Both the position numbers and the translations under genes were made by a program. This document shows positions 27,822 to 36,759 of a DNA stretch of 64,000 bases, piece by piece. How positions within the stretch are numbered: position 1 is the first letter of the stretch; every line of letters begins with the position of its first letter. The notes under the pieces were generated by a model, which had not been told where the DNA came from, made no database searches, and was given only the letters and a program-made list of their open reading frames with translations. Source of the DNA: Aquimarina spinulae (GTDB lineage: Bacteria > Bacteroidota > Bacteroidia > Flavobacteriales > Flavobacteriaceae); the NCBI RefSeq assembly GCF_943373825.1, contig NZ_CALSBP010000002.1, positions 2,655,501 to 2,719,500 on the forward strand. Direction: 5' to 3'.

Positions 27822-27895
27822 GTAACGTATTAAAAATAATAATATAGCTTAATTTTGTTGAACTTTTAAGGAAGTCGAACTGTAATTAATGTTTA

Positions 27896-28507
27896 ATGAC
27901 TAGAAAAAACAAAAAAATTCCCTCCAAAAATTATACTTCTCTATTTTATAAAAAACCAGGTTTTATCGTTTTTTTAAGTTTATTAATGACAATTATTTTT
28001 TTTCAAGTACAAAAGAAAAATCAATATATAAAAGATATAGAAGAAAATGCGAGAGCTAAAGAATTGGCTAATTCAGAATTTGTGAAATTATTAGATCAAA
28101 GACCAATTTATACAGATAGTATTTACAAAATATATATTGCTAAGTTTGGAGAATACAATAAAATAGTATTTCTGCGCAAAGATTCGATTTCTGAAGTTCA
28201 AAAAGAAAGTAGATTTTTCTTACATCTTTACCCGAGAGATAAAACTCTTTTAGGAGAATCAGAATCTAAAAGCCCATCTTTTGATTTTAAAAATAACGTT
28301 TCCTCATTTACCTTTAAACAATCAAAATACTTTGTGTCTTCTACGAATCTGCCAGACATTTTGATAGACAAAATCAATGTAGGACAATATGGTTTTAGAG
28401 GTGATGGCAAAATCACATGGCAGATTTCTTCGTTATTAAATGCTAAATCTATTGAAGAAATACTTAAAATAAATAAAGAAGAGAACAATATTTTTAAAAG
28501 AAGATAA
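27896..28507 (+). CDS. Small membrane-anchored protein homologous to the CotH N-terminal domain
   Basis: The 203-residue protein has a single membrane segment near residues 23-41 and a periplasmic domain. That domain aligns with residues about 85-190 of the neighbouring CotH protein. Shared positions include IYIAKFG against LYFNNSFG, LRKDSISEVQKESRFFLHLYPRD against IYKDSLNALQKTDRVYVHIHLKD, then QSKYF against ESKYY, and the closing INVGQYGF against FNTGRYNS. It lacks the CotH and beta-helix parts. It may be a stand-alone copy that pairs with the same partner, or a remnant of an ancestral larger gene. I recognise no named family. Confidence 0.65.
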   Translation: MTRKNKKIPSKNYTSLFYKKPGFIVFLSLLMTIIFFQVQKKNQYIKDIEENARAKELANSEFVKLLDQRPIYTDSIYKIYIAKFGEYNKIVFLRKDSISEVQKESRFFLHLYPRDKTLLGESESKSPSFDFKNNVSSFTFKQSKYFVSSTNLPDILIDKINVGQYGFRGDGKITWQISSLLNAKSIEEILKINKEENNIFKRR

Positions 28508-28792
28508 AAATTGAAAAATGTAAATGTTATCGTTTTTTAGGAAAATGTTCTTGTGTAAATAGTGTTAAAAATGTATAGTAAAAAGTCGTGTTAATGGCGT
28601 AAATATTGTTTAAAATTCTTAGTATAAAGATGTAAGTAAAGAATAAGTTTAGCATATTTTTTTGTAGTTTAGCTGCCTCTAAATGGGCGTTAGCATGTAC
28701 TTAAAAAAAGCTTAATTGTCAAATTGTTTAATCAAAAAACAAAGGCAATTCATTTTTAGAAATATGTATGCCTAAAATATAGAAAATATAGA
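28508..28792 (+). other. Intergenic region before the amidation cassette
   Basis: This is 285 bases without a gene. A T-rich stretch with TTTG around 28655-28664 and a TTTAGC about 10 bases later resemble a flavobacterial promoter, but the spacing does not fit the consensus well. A weak 5-bp repeat, AGGCA with TGCCT, lies around 28742-28773. Nothing else was seen. Confidence 0.3.
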
Positions 28793-29638
28793 ATGAAAAC
28801 AGTTAGAATAATACCTAGACTAGATATAAAAGGGCCTAATTTGGTTAAAGGAATTCATCTAGAAGGATTAAGGGTATTGGGTAAACCTGCAGATTTTGCA
28901 AAATACTATTATGATCAAGGAGCAGATGAGTTAATGTTTATGGATGTAGTTGCTTCATTATATGAAAGAAATAGCTTGCACGATATTATTTCTGAAACAG
29001 CAAAGAGTATTTTTATCCCTATTACCGTTGGTGGTGGCCTTAGGACAATTTCTGATATAAAAGAAGTATTAAGAGTAGGGGCAGATAAAGTCTGTCTCAA
29101 TACCGCTGCAATTAAGAATCCCGATTTAATTAAACAAGCATCCAGAATGTTTGGTTCATCAACTATCCTTGTTGCAATAGAAGCTATAAAAGAGTCAGAT
29201 GGCAGATATTTAGCATATACTGATAATGGTAGAGAATATACTGGTGTAGACGTGTTTGAATGGGCCAAAAGAATAGACGAATTAGGTGCAGGAGAAATTG
29301 TAATTACATCTGTAGATAATGAAGGAACTGGTCAAGGATATGATATAGATTTAGTATCTAAGGTAAGTAATATGGTTAGTATTCCTGTAATTGCTCATGG
29401 AGGCGCTGGTAAAACACAGCATGTTACAGACATATTAAAAAAAGGAGATTCAGATGCAGTAATGATGTCATCCTTATTACATTACCATTATATAAAAGAA
29501 AATGAAACCAATGTTTCTAAGAATGAAGGAAATGTAGAATTTTTAAAACAAAAAAGGAGTTTTCATACTTTTGAACCATGTAGTATTGAAGAATTAAAAC
29601 AAGATTTAGTCAACCATGAAATCGAATGTAGAATATGA
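28793..29638 (+). CDS. HisF-like amidation protein (WbuZ/HisF2 type)
   Basis: The 281-residue TIM-barrel protein resembles the cyclase subunit of imidazole glycerol phosphate synthase, but sits with a HisH-like protein and a WbpG-like amidotransferase. It is therefore the type used in polysaccharide sugar amidination. Asp11 of HisF is conserved (PRLDIKG), and the phosphate-binding SVDNEGTGQGYD and VIAHGGAGK motifs are present. The second catalytic Asp of HisF (Asp130) is Glu130 here (VAIEAIK). This supports a role in channelling ammonia instead of histidine synthesis. It has a C-terminal extension of about 25 residues beyond classical HisF and overlaps the HisH-like gene by 4 bases. Confidence 0.88.
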   Translation: MKTVRIIPRLDIKGPNLVKGIHLEGLRVLGKPADFAKYYYDQGADELMFMDVVASLYERNSLHDIISETAKSIFIPITVGGGLRTISDIKEVLRVGADKVCLNTAAIKNPDLIKQASRMFGSSTILVAIEAIKESDGRYLAYTDNGREYTGVDVFEWAKRIDELGAGEIVITSVDNEGTGQGYDIDLVSKVSNMVSIPVIAHGGAGKTQHVTDILKKGDSDAVMMSSLLHYHYIKENETNVSKNEGNVEFLKQKRSFHTFEPCSIEELKQDLVNHEIECRI

Positions 29639-30285
29639 CAAATAAGAAGGTAGTCATAATAGATTATAAATTAGGAAACCTGTTTAGTGTTAAACAAGCA
29701 TGTGATACAGTGGGTATAGATGCTAAGATAAGTTCTGATAGAGAAGATGTTTTAAATGCAGATGCTTTAATTCTTCCTGGCGTAGGAGCATTTATTGAAG
29801 GCATGAATAACCTTAAGAAACTAAACCTTGTTTCTGCAATTAAGGAAAAAACAAACAATGGAAATCCCTTATTTGGGATTTGTTTAGGTCAGCAATTGCT
29901 CTTTTCTAAAAGTGAAGAATTTGGTGCAGGAGAAGGCTTAAACATAATATCTGGAGTTATAAAAAAGTTTCCCGAAAATTTTGAAAACTCTAAAGTTAAA
30001 GTGCCACATATTACTTGGAACAAAATTTATTCGGTTAACCAAGAATGGGAAAACACAGCTTTTGTTGATTTAACAAATAACGAATTTATGTATTTCATAC
30101 ATTCTTATTTTGTTCAACCAACAAGTGAAAGTTGTATTTTAACCAAAACAAATTATTCGGGGATAGAATTTTGTTCATCTATTTTAAAAGATAATATTTT
30201 TGCAACTCAATTTCATCCAGAAAAAAGCGGAGAAAAAGGATTGTCAATATATAAAAACTGGGCTTCAATAAATAATTTAATATAA
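29635..30285 (+). CDS. HisH-like glutamine amidotransferase (WbuY/HisH2 type)
   Basis: The 216-residue class I glutaminase releases ammonia for the partner HisF-like and WbpG-like proteins. The triad is visible: Cys83 in GICLGQQLL, and His194 with Glu196 in TQFHPEKSG. PGVGAF near residue 45 is the usual oxyanion-region motif of HisH. It shares 4 bases with the HisF-like gene and one base with the amidotransferase gene, so the three proteins are made together, which fits a stable complex. No his operon genes surround it, so a histidine role is unlikely. Confidence 0.9.
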   Translation: MTNKKVVIIDYKLGNLFSVKQACDTVGIDAKISSDREDVLNADALILPGVGAFIEGMNNLKKLNLVSAIKEKTNNGNPLFGICLGQQLLFSKSEEFGAGEGLNIISGVIKKFPENFENSKVKVPHITWNKIYSVNQEWENTAFVDLTNNEFMYFIHSYFVQPTSESCILTKTNYSGIEFCSSILKDNIFATQFHPEKSGEKGLSIYKNWASINNLI

Positions 30286-31517
30286 TGTCAGAAAGTAAAA
30301 AACACCAAGCATTCTATGGCTTACCAGAAGAAGTAAAATTTTGCACCAAATGTGTAATGTCTAATCAAAGACCTACATCTGCTATAGAATTTAAACATAC
30401 TAAAGACAGTAAAAAAACCACCATGAATTTTGATGAAGATGGTGTCTGTGATGCATGTAGAACAGCAGAAATAAAAGACAATATTGATTGGGGGATGAGA
30501 GAAGAAGAACTGCTGAAGCTTTTAGATAAACATAGAAAAAATGATGGATCTTATGATTGTTTAGTTCCAGGAAGTGGAGGTAAAGATAGTGCTTATCAAG
30601 CGCATGTATTAAAATACAAGTATGGCATGAACCCATTAACAGTAACATGGCCACCAATTTTATACACAGATTATGGTTTGAAAAACTGGAAAAACTGGTT
30701 AGATAGTGGGTTTGATAACATTTCTTTTTATCGTAATGGAAAGGTAATGAAATTACTAACCAAATTATCTATTGAAAATTTAATGCATCCATTTCAAACA
30801 TTTATTCTAGGGCAAAAAAATCTTGCACCTAAAGTAGCGGCTAGATATGGAATTAATCTAATATTTTATGGTGAAAATGAAGCTGAATATGGAAACCCTT
30901 TAGCAGACAATACCAGTTCCTTAAGAGATAAATCTTATTATAGTTTTGAAAAATTAGATGAGATTTATTTAGCAGGAGTTTCTGTTAAAGAATTAATGGA
31001 AAAGTATGATGTAAGATTAAGTGATTTGATGTCTTTTTTCCCTCCTACAACTAAAGAACTAGAGCAATCTAATGTAGAAGTTCATTACTTAGGATATTAT
31101 TTAAAATGGACACCACAAGAAGTTTATTATTATGCTGTAGAAAACACGGGCTTTAAAGCTAGACCACATAGAACACAAGGAACATATAGTAAATATAGTG
31201 GTATTGATGATAAGATAGATGACTTACATTTTTATACGACTTTCATTAAATTCGGAATTGGTCGTGCTACATACGATGCATCTCAAGAAATAAGAAATAA
31301 ACATATCACGAGAGAAGAAGGTGTTGCTCTTGTCAACCGATTTGATGGAGAATTCCCTGACAGATATTTTGATGAAGTTATGGAGTATATTGATATGAAA
31401 CCTGATCGTTTTCATGAGCTTTGTGATAAGTTCAGATCTCCGCATTTATGGGGCAAAAACGAAAAAGAAGAATGGCAATTAAGACATACAGTTGCCAAGA
31501 ATGGTATAGAAGATTAA
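30285..31517 (+). CDS. N-acetyl sugar amidotransferase (WbpG/WbuX/PtmG-like)
   Basis: The 410-residue protein converts an N-acetyl group of a sugar to an acetamidino group, using ATP and ammonia delivered by the HisF/HisH-like pair. The ATP PP-loop SGGKDS lies near residues 97-102. Two CxxC pairs, Cys20/Cys23 (CTKC) and Cys55/Cys58 (CDAC), form a probable zinc site. The region HRTQGTYSKYSGIDDKID near 290 is typical of the family. In Pseudomonas WbpG acts on a diacetamido uronate. In Campylobacter PtmG modifies legionaminate, which is attractive here given the upstream leg genes. The true substrate is inference. Confidence 0.92.
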   Translation: MSESKKHQAFYGLPEEVKFCTKCVMSNQRPTSAIEFKHTKDSKKTTMNFDEDGVCDACRTAEIKDNIDWGMREEELLKLLDKHRKNDGSYDCLVPGSGGKDSAYQAHVLKYKYGMNPLTVTWPPILYTDYGLKNWKNWLDSGFDNISFYRNGKVMKLLTKLSIENLMHPFQTFILGQKNLAPKVAARYGINLIFYGENEAEYGNPLADNTSSLRDKSYYSFEKLDEIYLAGVSVKELMEKYDVRLSDLMSFFPPTTKELEQSNVEVHYLGYYLKWTPQEVYYYAVENTGFKARPHRTQGTYSKYSGIDDKIDDLHFYTTFIKFGIGRATYDASQEIRNKHITREEGVALVNRFDGEFPDRYFDEVMEYIDMKPDRFHELCDKFRSPHLWGKNEKEEWQLRHTVAKNGIED

Positions 31518-31526
31518 ACTATTTTT

Positions 31527-32084
31527 ATGATCAAAGAGGTTATATCAAGGATAAGATTCTGGAAAACAACAGATAGAATTGGACCAGATGTTCCTTGGTA
31601 TTACTGGAAACTTTTTTTTAGAAGTACAATGCTAAAGTATTGTACTTCTAAATTTTTATATTTTGATCCAACCGCCGAAATTAGACCAGGTTGCTTTATT
31701 GTTGGATGTTCTCAGATTTCAATAGGAAAAAGAGTAGTAATTAGGCCTGGTTCGATGATCCATGGAGAAACTTCTACTCTAAAATTGTCAATTCTAATCG
31801 AAGATGATGTTTTGATTGGATCAGGGGTTCATATTTATATAGAAAATCATAAATTTGACGGCCCAGACCCTTCTGTTTCTATTATTGATATGGGTCATAC
31901 ACAAGCAAAGCAAGTAACGTTGAAAAAAGGATGTTGGATAGGTGCAAATGCAGTTATTTTACCCGGAGTCACCATTGGAAAGAACAGTGTTATTGGAGCT
32001 GGTAGTATTGTTACTAAAAGCATTCCAGATCATTGTGTAGCAGCTGGAAATCCGGCAAAAATAATTAAAAGAATTATCGACTAG
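31527..32084 (+). CDS. Hexapeptide-repeat acyltransferase (WbbJ-like)
   Basis: The 185-residue protein consists mostly of left-handed beta-helix hexapeptide turns (for example VVIRPGSMIHG, then VLIGSGVHIYI). It has the catalytic His region HIYIENHKFDGP near residue 110 and the closing GCWIGANAVILPGVTIGK, ending in GNPAKIIKR. Such proteins acetylate sugar hydroxyls or amines with acetyl-CoA. It probably O-acetylates a sugar of the repeat unit or acts on a nucleotide sugar. Its stop shares a base with the GTG start of wzx. Confidence 0.85.
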   Translation: MIKEVISRIRFWKTTDRIGPDVPWYYWKLFFRSTMLKYCTSKFLYFDPTAEIRPGCFIVGCSQISIGKRVVIRPGSMIHGETSTLKLSILIEDDVLIGSGVHIYIENHKFDGPDPSVSIIDMGHTQAKQVTLKKGCWIGANAVILPGVTIGKNSVIGAGSIVTKSIPDHCVAAGNPAKIIKRIID

Positions 32085-33322
32085 TGAAAAAAAGCATTGA
32101 AAGCATTGCATCAAGATTAATTTCAATTGCATCTAAATTTTTAACACTTACTTTTTTAGCTAAAGTACTATCGTTATCTGATTATGGATCATATCAGTTA
32201 ATTACTTATTTTGTAATGATTTCGGTATACATCTATGGTGTAGAGTATTATATGTTTGGAAATCGAGAGGTAGCCAAAAGAATTGATAATTCTAATAAAA
32301 TAAACGATCACCTAAGTTTTTTTATTACTACGTTTCCGGTAACATTCATGATTCAGTTAGCTACTCTTTTTTATCTGATACCTCATGATATTTTAAGTGT
32401 TTTCATTGTCATTTTTATCATTTTTATTAATTTTTGTGAGTATTTTAATCAGGAAATATACAGATATTTAATAATGATGCAGCAAATAAGGAAAGCCAAT
32501 ATTTTATTGATTTCTAAAGCTGTTGTTTTTTTGATATTAATTTTTGGCTACCATTTTTTATTCGAAGAATTAGAACTTAACAGCGTTGTTCTTTTAATGT
32601 TTATCTCCTATTTGATTCTTTTGATAATTACAAGCTACTTTTTTTTCAAATATGTTATTTCAAAAAAAGAAATTAAAATAAGATTATTATCAATAGTAGA
32701 ATTTAAAAAAACCTTTCGCTTTTTATTACCTTTTATTGGGTTGATGATATTTACCAAAGGCCTAGAGTTTTTTGACAAATTTGCAATTGAATATTTTTAC
32801 GGAACAAAAGAAGTGGGTATTTATTCGTTTCTGTTTTCGATCGCGTCTTTGATTTATATATTTGTCACTTCCGGATTTTATTTGGTTTATTTGCCCGAGT
32901 TAATTGAAATGAATGAAAAGAAAATCTCAGGGTTCAAAGAAAAAATTTATAGATATAGCATTTTAGTAATTATTTCATCCATAATTTTGATAGTAGGAAT
33001 TGTGTTTACTATTGAAATTCTCTTAAATCTTATAGGGAAAAGCGAATTAATAGATAATATAAATCTTTTATACATTCTATTAGGCTCATTTTTCTTGCTT
33101 AATATAGCAACAATACCAAATATTATACTATATGTTGCAAATAGAGATAAGGATCTTATGAAAATAAGCGGAATAACCTTTGCCGTAAATATAGTTCTGA
33201 ATATAATACTTATAAGAGAATTTTATGTTTATGGTGCTGCATTAGCTTTATTTATAAGTTATTTAATAAATTGTACAATTACATTTTATAAAGGAATTTT
33301 GGTGTGGAAAAAAATCAAATAA
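32084..33322 (+). CDS. wzx: Polysaccharide flippase, Wzx family
   Basis: The 412-residue protein is hydrophobic throughout, with about 12 membrane segments. It has the MATE-like polysaccharide-export start (SRLISIASKFLTLTFLAKVLSLSDYGSYQL) and the conserved LSxxDYG-type loop near residue 35. Wzx flips the lipid-linked repeat unit to the periplasm. It starts with GTG sharing a base with the preceding stop and overlaps the next gene by 19 bases. The coding sequence is very AT-rich, as usual for Wzx and Wzy. The substrate cannot be told from sequence. Confidence 0.85.
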   Translation: MKKSIESIASRLISIASKFLTLTFLAKVLSLSDYGSYQLITYFVMISVYIYGVEYYMFGNREVAKRIDNSNKINDHLSFFITTFPVTFMIQLATLFYLIPHDILSVFIVIFIIFINFCEYFNQEIYRYLIMMQQIRKANILLISKAVVFLILIFGYHFLFEELELNSVVLLMFISYLILLIITSYFFFKYVISKKEIKIRLLSIVEFKKTFRFLLPFIGLMIFTKGLEFFDKFAIEYFYGTKEVGIYSFLFSIASLIYIFVTSGFYLVYLPELIEMNEKKISGFKEKIYRYSILVIISSIILIVGIVFTIEILLNLIGKSELIDNINLLYILLGSFFLLNIATIPNIILYVANRDKDLMKISGITFAVNIVLNIILIREFYVYGAALALFISYLINCTITFYKGILVWKKIK

Positions 33323-34272
33323 AGCTGTTCATTAACCTCGAAGAACATTTACAAGAGCGATATAAATATATAATCGATAAATACAATTTTAAAAGTTATA
33401 ATTTAGAAAATTTAAAAGAGCTTGGCCTAGGTACTTCTTTTAGTTCTATTAAAAAAAGAATTCAGTACAGAAGAAAACTAAGAGAAGAATATATAAAATT
33501 GAAGGATTGGATTCTAAATGAAAATGAACAAGGTGAGATTGTACAAATATATTTATCAAATGTTGAAGGATATATAGCACATAACATTATAAAAGCAATA
33601 AAAAAAGACTTTCCTACTATTGAGTGTATAGGATTGCAACATGGAGTTTTTGAGTTTTCTTTAAAACCCAAAAGCCCAATAAGAAAATTAATTAATATTT
33701 TTTTTAAAACAACCATGGGAATATATCCTTTGGGTGTAGGATTTGGAGGCAAAATTGTCGACAAATATATAGTCTATAGTAAAATATATAAAGATTTTTT
33801 AATTAATGAGTTTAATTGGGATAAAAGTAATGTTGAAGTTAATTTAGGATTTTTAAAAGCAGAACTCCTGGATCAAAAGAAAACAATTGCTAAAGATGGT
33901 TCTATCGCTCTTTTTCTTACTCAATGTTTAAGTAAATCTAGCCTATGTAGTAGTGAAGTTGAAAACTATTTGAATGAAAAAGTGATTTCATATCTTATTA
34001 ATAAACACGATAAGGTATTAATTAAAAGACATCCGGCTTGTACCAAAGATAATTTGACAACCACAAATCCTAATGTTACACCAATAGATGATTTAATAGA
34101 AGCATTTAATATGAGTACACATGCTTATAGCTATTCATCTACAACACTAATAGAGGCAGAACTATTTGATATTGAATCATATGCCATCAATTCGAGTTTG
34201 GTTAAAGAAGATAAGTCTGTTTATAAAATTTTTAAAAATGTAATAGATTTCGATAATGAAATTGACATCTAA
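33304..34272 (+). CDS. GT-B-like glycosyltransferase, candidate nonulosonate transferase
   Basis: The 322-residue protein is soluble. It has LQHGVFEF near residue 113, KRHPA near 246 and YSYSSTTLIEAELF near 279. A His-Pro motif followed by a Ser/Thr-rich motif before a helix is the arrangement by which bacterial sialyl- and polysialyltransferases of the GT-B type bind CMP-sugars, and LQHG recalls KpsS/CDP-glycerol-type proteins. With a CMP-legionaminate pathway in the same locus and few other transferases, a legionaminyltransferase role is plausible but unproven. It starts with GTG (33304) within the wzx end and overlaps the following polymerase gene by 17 bases. Confidence 0.55.
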   Translation: MEKNQIKLFINLEEHLQERYKYIIDKYNFKSYNLENLKELGLGTSFSSIKKRIQYRRKLREEYIKLKDWILNENEQGEIVQIYLSNVEGYIAHNIIKAIKKDFPTIECIGLQHGVFEFSLKPKSPIRKLINIFFKTTMGIYPLGVGFGGKIVDKYIVYSKIYKDFLINEFNWDKSNVEVNLGFLKAELLDQKKTIAKDGSIALFLTQCLSKSSLCSSEVENYLNEKVISYLINKHDKVLIKRHPACTKDNLTTTNPNVTPIDDLIEAFNMSTHAYSYSSTTLIEAELFDIESYAINSSLVKEDKSVYKIFKNVIDFDNEIDI

Positions 34273-35476
34273 ATCTGCGTTATCAGTTTTATTTTTTTCT
34301 ATCCCTCTTAATTTTATAGCAATAGAAGGAATAGGGAATCTTTATGTGTCTACCTTAATAATTTTAGTAGAATTCTTTTTTTTATTCTTTTTAACAAAAG
34401 GGAATATTTTAGCCAAAAAAGACGTTTTGTTTGCTCTTGTAGTTTTTCTTTCGACTGCTTTTGTTACTATAGTTAACGTTATTTTTTTCGATCGCTCTTT
34501 AATGAAAATTCAAACGGTTAATACCATTATCTATTTACAAAATACTTTGGTTTTTGTTTTAGCCTATCATTTTCATTATAAGAACTCATTAAAGACCTTT
34601 TTTAACTCTTTCCTTATTATTGCTTTTATATCTACACTTCGGGTTTTTATAGAAGAGCCGGATCGTGTTTTTATGCTAAGTACAGTTGGTACCGAGCGAA
34701 TTGAAGCTTTGTTTATAGGGGGAGTGAATAATTTTGCTTTGATTGTGGGGCTAGCTTTTCTGATTAGTTTTTTTTATATAAAAAATAAGACATTAAGAAT
34801 ATGTCTATCACTTTATTGGTTAATAATTGTTATTCTTACCATGTCTAGAGGAGCATTATTAGGGCTAATTATTACACTGTTTATTACATCAATTTATGAT
34901 ACTAATAGAAAGACACTTAGATTACTGATTAGATACTCTCTTTTACTTATGTTGTTGGGGATCTTGGCTTTAATTTTAACAGGAAAAATGGACTTAATCA
35001 TTGATAAGGTTGAAGATAGATTCTTTAGTGTGTTTAACGGTAAAACAAAGCTAGATGACTTCTTTTCGGGAAGAGGAGCATTGTTGATAGATATATTTTC
35101 TAGGATGTCTGATTCATCTATTTTTCAAATCTTATTTGGTCATGGTAACGGAGGAATAGACTTTTATAATACAGCAACAAAACAGGACTACGAGACATCT
35201 CACAATATTTTGATAGATATATTTTATAGGAATGGGCTTTTCTTTTTCATTTTGTATTTGCTGATGATTTGGTATTTATTGTTGTTGTTCTTAAAAAGAA
35301 GGAGTAGAGATAAATTGGCTATATTTGGTGCTTTTATTTTTTTTCATCTGGAGTTGTTGGTAAACCCTATTTTGTTTGCTGCTCAAACCGGATGGCTATA
35401 TGCAATTTTCATTGTACTTTTTCTAAAACAAAATAAAATGAAAGATTTAGAAGAAAATGATTTGGAACAAATATAA
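34256..35476 (+). CDS. O-antigen polymerase/ligase-like membrane protein (Wzy type), first copy
   Basis: The 406-residue protein has about 10 to 12 membrane segments and a large periplasmic loop. That loop is followed by the Wzy_C-type motif ETSHNILIDIFYRNGLFFF (about residues 312-330), in which a His-Asn pair precedes a membrane helix. A small arginine-bearing motif, TMSRGALLGL near 190, precedes the loop and matches the usual polymerase Arg. Overlap with the preceding transferase and the position beside wzx favour a role as the repeat-unit polymerase. Confidence 0.7.
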   Translation: MKLTSKSALSVLFFSIPLNFIAIEGIGNLYVSTLIILVEFFFLFFLTKGNILAKKDVLFALVVFLSTAFVTIVNVIFFDRSLMKIQTVNTIIYLQNTLVFVLAYHFHYKNSLKTFFNSFLIIAFISTLRVFIEEPDRVFMLSTVGTERIEALFIGGVNNFALIVGLAFLISFFYIKNKTLRICLSLYWLIIVILTMSRGALLGLIITLFITSIYDTNRKTLRLLIRYSLLLMLLGILALILTGKMDLIIDKVEDRFFSVFNGKTKLDDFFSGRGALLIDIFSRMSDSSIFQILFGHGNGGIDFYNTATKQDYETSHNILIDIFYRNGLFFFILYLLMIWYLLLLFLKRRSRDKLAIFGAFIFFHLELLVNPILFAAQTGWLYAIFIVLFLKQNKMKDLEENDLEQI

Positions 35477-35514
35477 CGCTAAGATAATACTCAAATATCA
35501 AGTAAAATAGTACT

Positions 35515-36759
35515 ATGAACGTATCTGGATTGTATACTAATTCAAAAAAATATAAAAATATTTTAGAAAAAGTAACTCCCGTTTTATTAGCCTTGTTACC
35601 AATTGTGGTTACTTTTTTTGGCGAAAAACTTGTTCCTGTTGCGATCGTCTTACTAGTTGTTTCTTTTTTGTTCGAAGAAAATAAAAAAGAAAACTTTGCA
35701 GCAAATAAAAAACTGTTATTACCCTATGTAATATATGTATCGGTCTTTATTTTATATTCTTTTTTTGCAATAGAAGTTAAATTAGCAATGAAAGTATTAG
35801 AAAGACAGGTCTCATTACTTCTAATACCCGCTATCGTCTTTTCAAGTAATCTTAATACAGATAGGATCAAGATATTCGTAAAGACCTTTATTATAGGAAT
35901 GTTGATTATTTTAATATATTCTGTGATAAAACTTTCATGGTTTATATATACTCAGGCAGAGTGGATAGAAATTATGAATAAAACTAGTGGCAATTCAACC
36001 TATTTACAGTTTAAATATCCACATATTGTTGGTGCTCACCCAACGTATTGGTGCTATTTGTTGATTTTGGCAAATATCTTTTTGTTGAGTAACTCTTTTA
36101 TGAAAATATTTTCCAATAAATATTGGAACATTTTTTTACTCATTATATTTAACATAAATATTTTTTTCCTGTCTGCGCGAACACCGATTGTGGTTAATAT
36201 TTTAATTCATCTCTTGGCGTTTATCCTCTATCAAAAAGATCAGAAAATATCATTTGTAAAAATTATTGGGATAATCGGCACTGTGTTTTTAATAGGGATT
36301 TTAGCTATAAATTCACCTTTACTAAAGGCCAAAGTGCTTGGTGTAGTTAATGACGAAAGGATGTATCTATGGCCAAAAGCTCTTGATCAAATTAGGCAAA
36401 ATTATTTTGTTTTAGGAGAAGGATTAGGGCAAGGAAAAAAAATACTAAAAGATTATGTTATTCAAAATGGAGATCCAAGAGAAGAATATATTAGATATGA
36501 TCTTCATAATCAATATCTCAAACATTATCTGGATATGGGAATTATGGGACTCCTATCATTACTATATTTGTTAATTCATCCTTTTTTTAGATTAAAAAAC
36601 CTGTTTAGTATTATGAGTTTACCATTAATTGGGTTTTGCACGCTCTTTATGTTATCATTATTCACAGAGTCTTCTTTATACCTGATTAAAGGAATATTAA
36701 TATTTGCTATATTTTCATCAATACTATTAAAAGACTATCAAAATCAGCAAAAAACATAG
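35515..36759 (+). CDS. O-antigen polymerase/ligase-like membrane protein (Wzy/WaaL type), second copy
   Basis: The 414-residue membrane protein has about 11 predicted helices. Its motifs are SARTPIVVNIL near residue 220 (Arg in a membrane-proximal position) and LHNQYLKHYLDMGIMGLL near 322-339, the Wzy_C signature His-Asn-Gln before a helix. The HNQ form is the one common in WaaL ligases. It follows the first Wzy-like gene by 38 bases. Whether this one polymerises, ligates the chain to lipid A, or joins polymer to protein cannot be decided from sequence. Confidence 0.7.
   Translation: MNVSGLYTNSKKYKNILEKVTPVLLALLPIVVTFFGEKLVPVAIVLLVVSFLFEENKKENFAANKKLLLPYVIYVSVFILYSFFAIEVKLAMKVLERQVSLLLIPAIVFSSNLNTDRIKIFVKTFIIGMLIILIYSVIKLSWFIYTQAEWIEIMNKTSGNSTYLQFKYPHIVGAHPTYWCYLLILANIFLLSNSFMKIFSNKYWNIFLLIIFNINIFFLSARTPIVVNILIHLLAFILYQKDQKISFVKIIGIIGTVFLIGILAINSPLLKAKVLGVVNDERMYLWPKALDQIRQNYFVLGEGLGQGKKILKDYVIQNGDPREEYIRYDLHNQYLKHYLDMGIMGLLSLLYLLIHPFFRLKNLFSIMSLPLIGFCTLFMLSLFTESSLYLIKGILIFAIFSSILLKDYQNQQKT

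Noticed and set aside
28915..29268. A 117-codon open frame on the minus strand inside the HisF-like gene
   Set aside because: Antisense shadow of a well-supported gene, with no motifs and no leader.
28793..30285. HisF and HisH as histidine-biosynthesis enzymes
   Set aside because: They are joined to a WbpG-type amidotransferase, no other his genes are near, and the HisF catalytic Asp130 is replaced by Glu.
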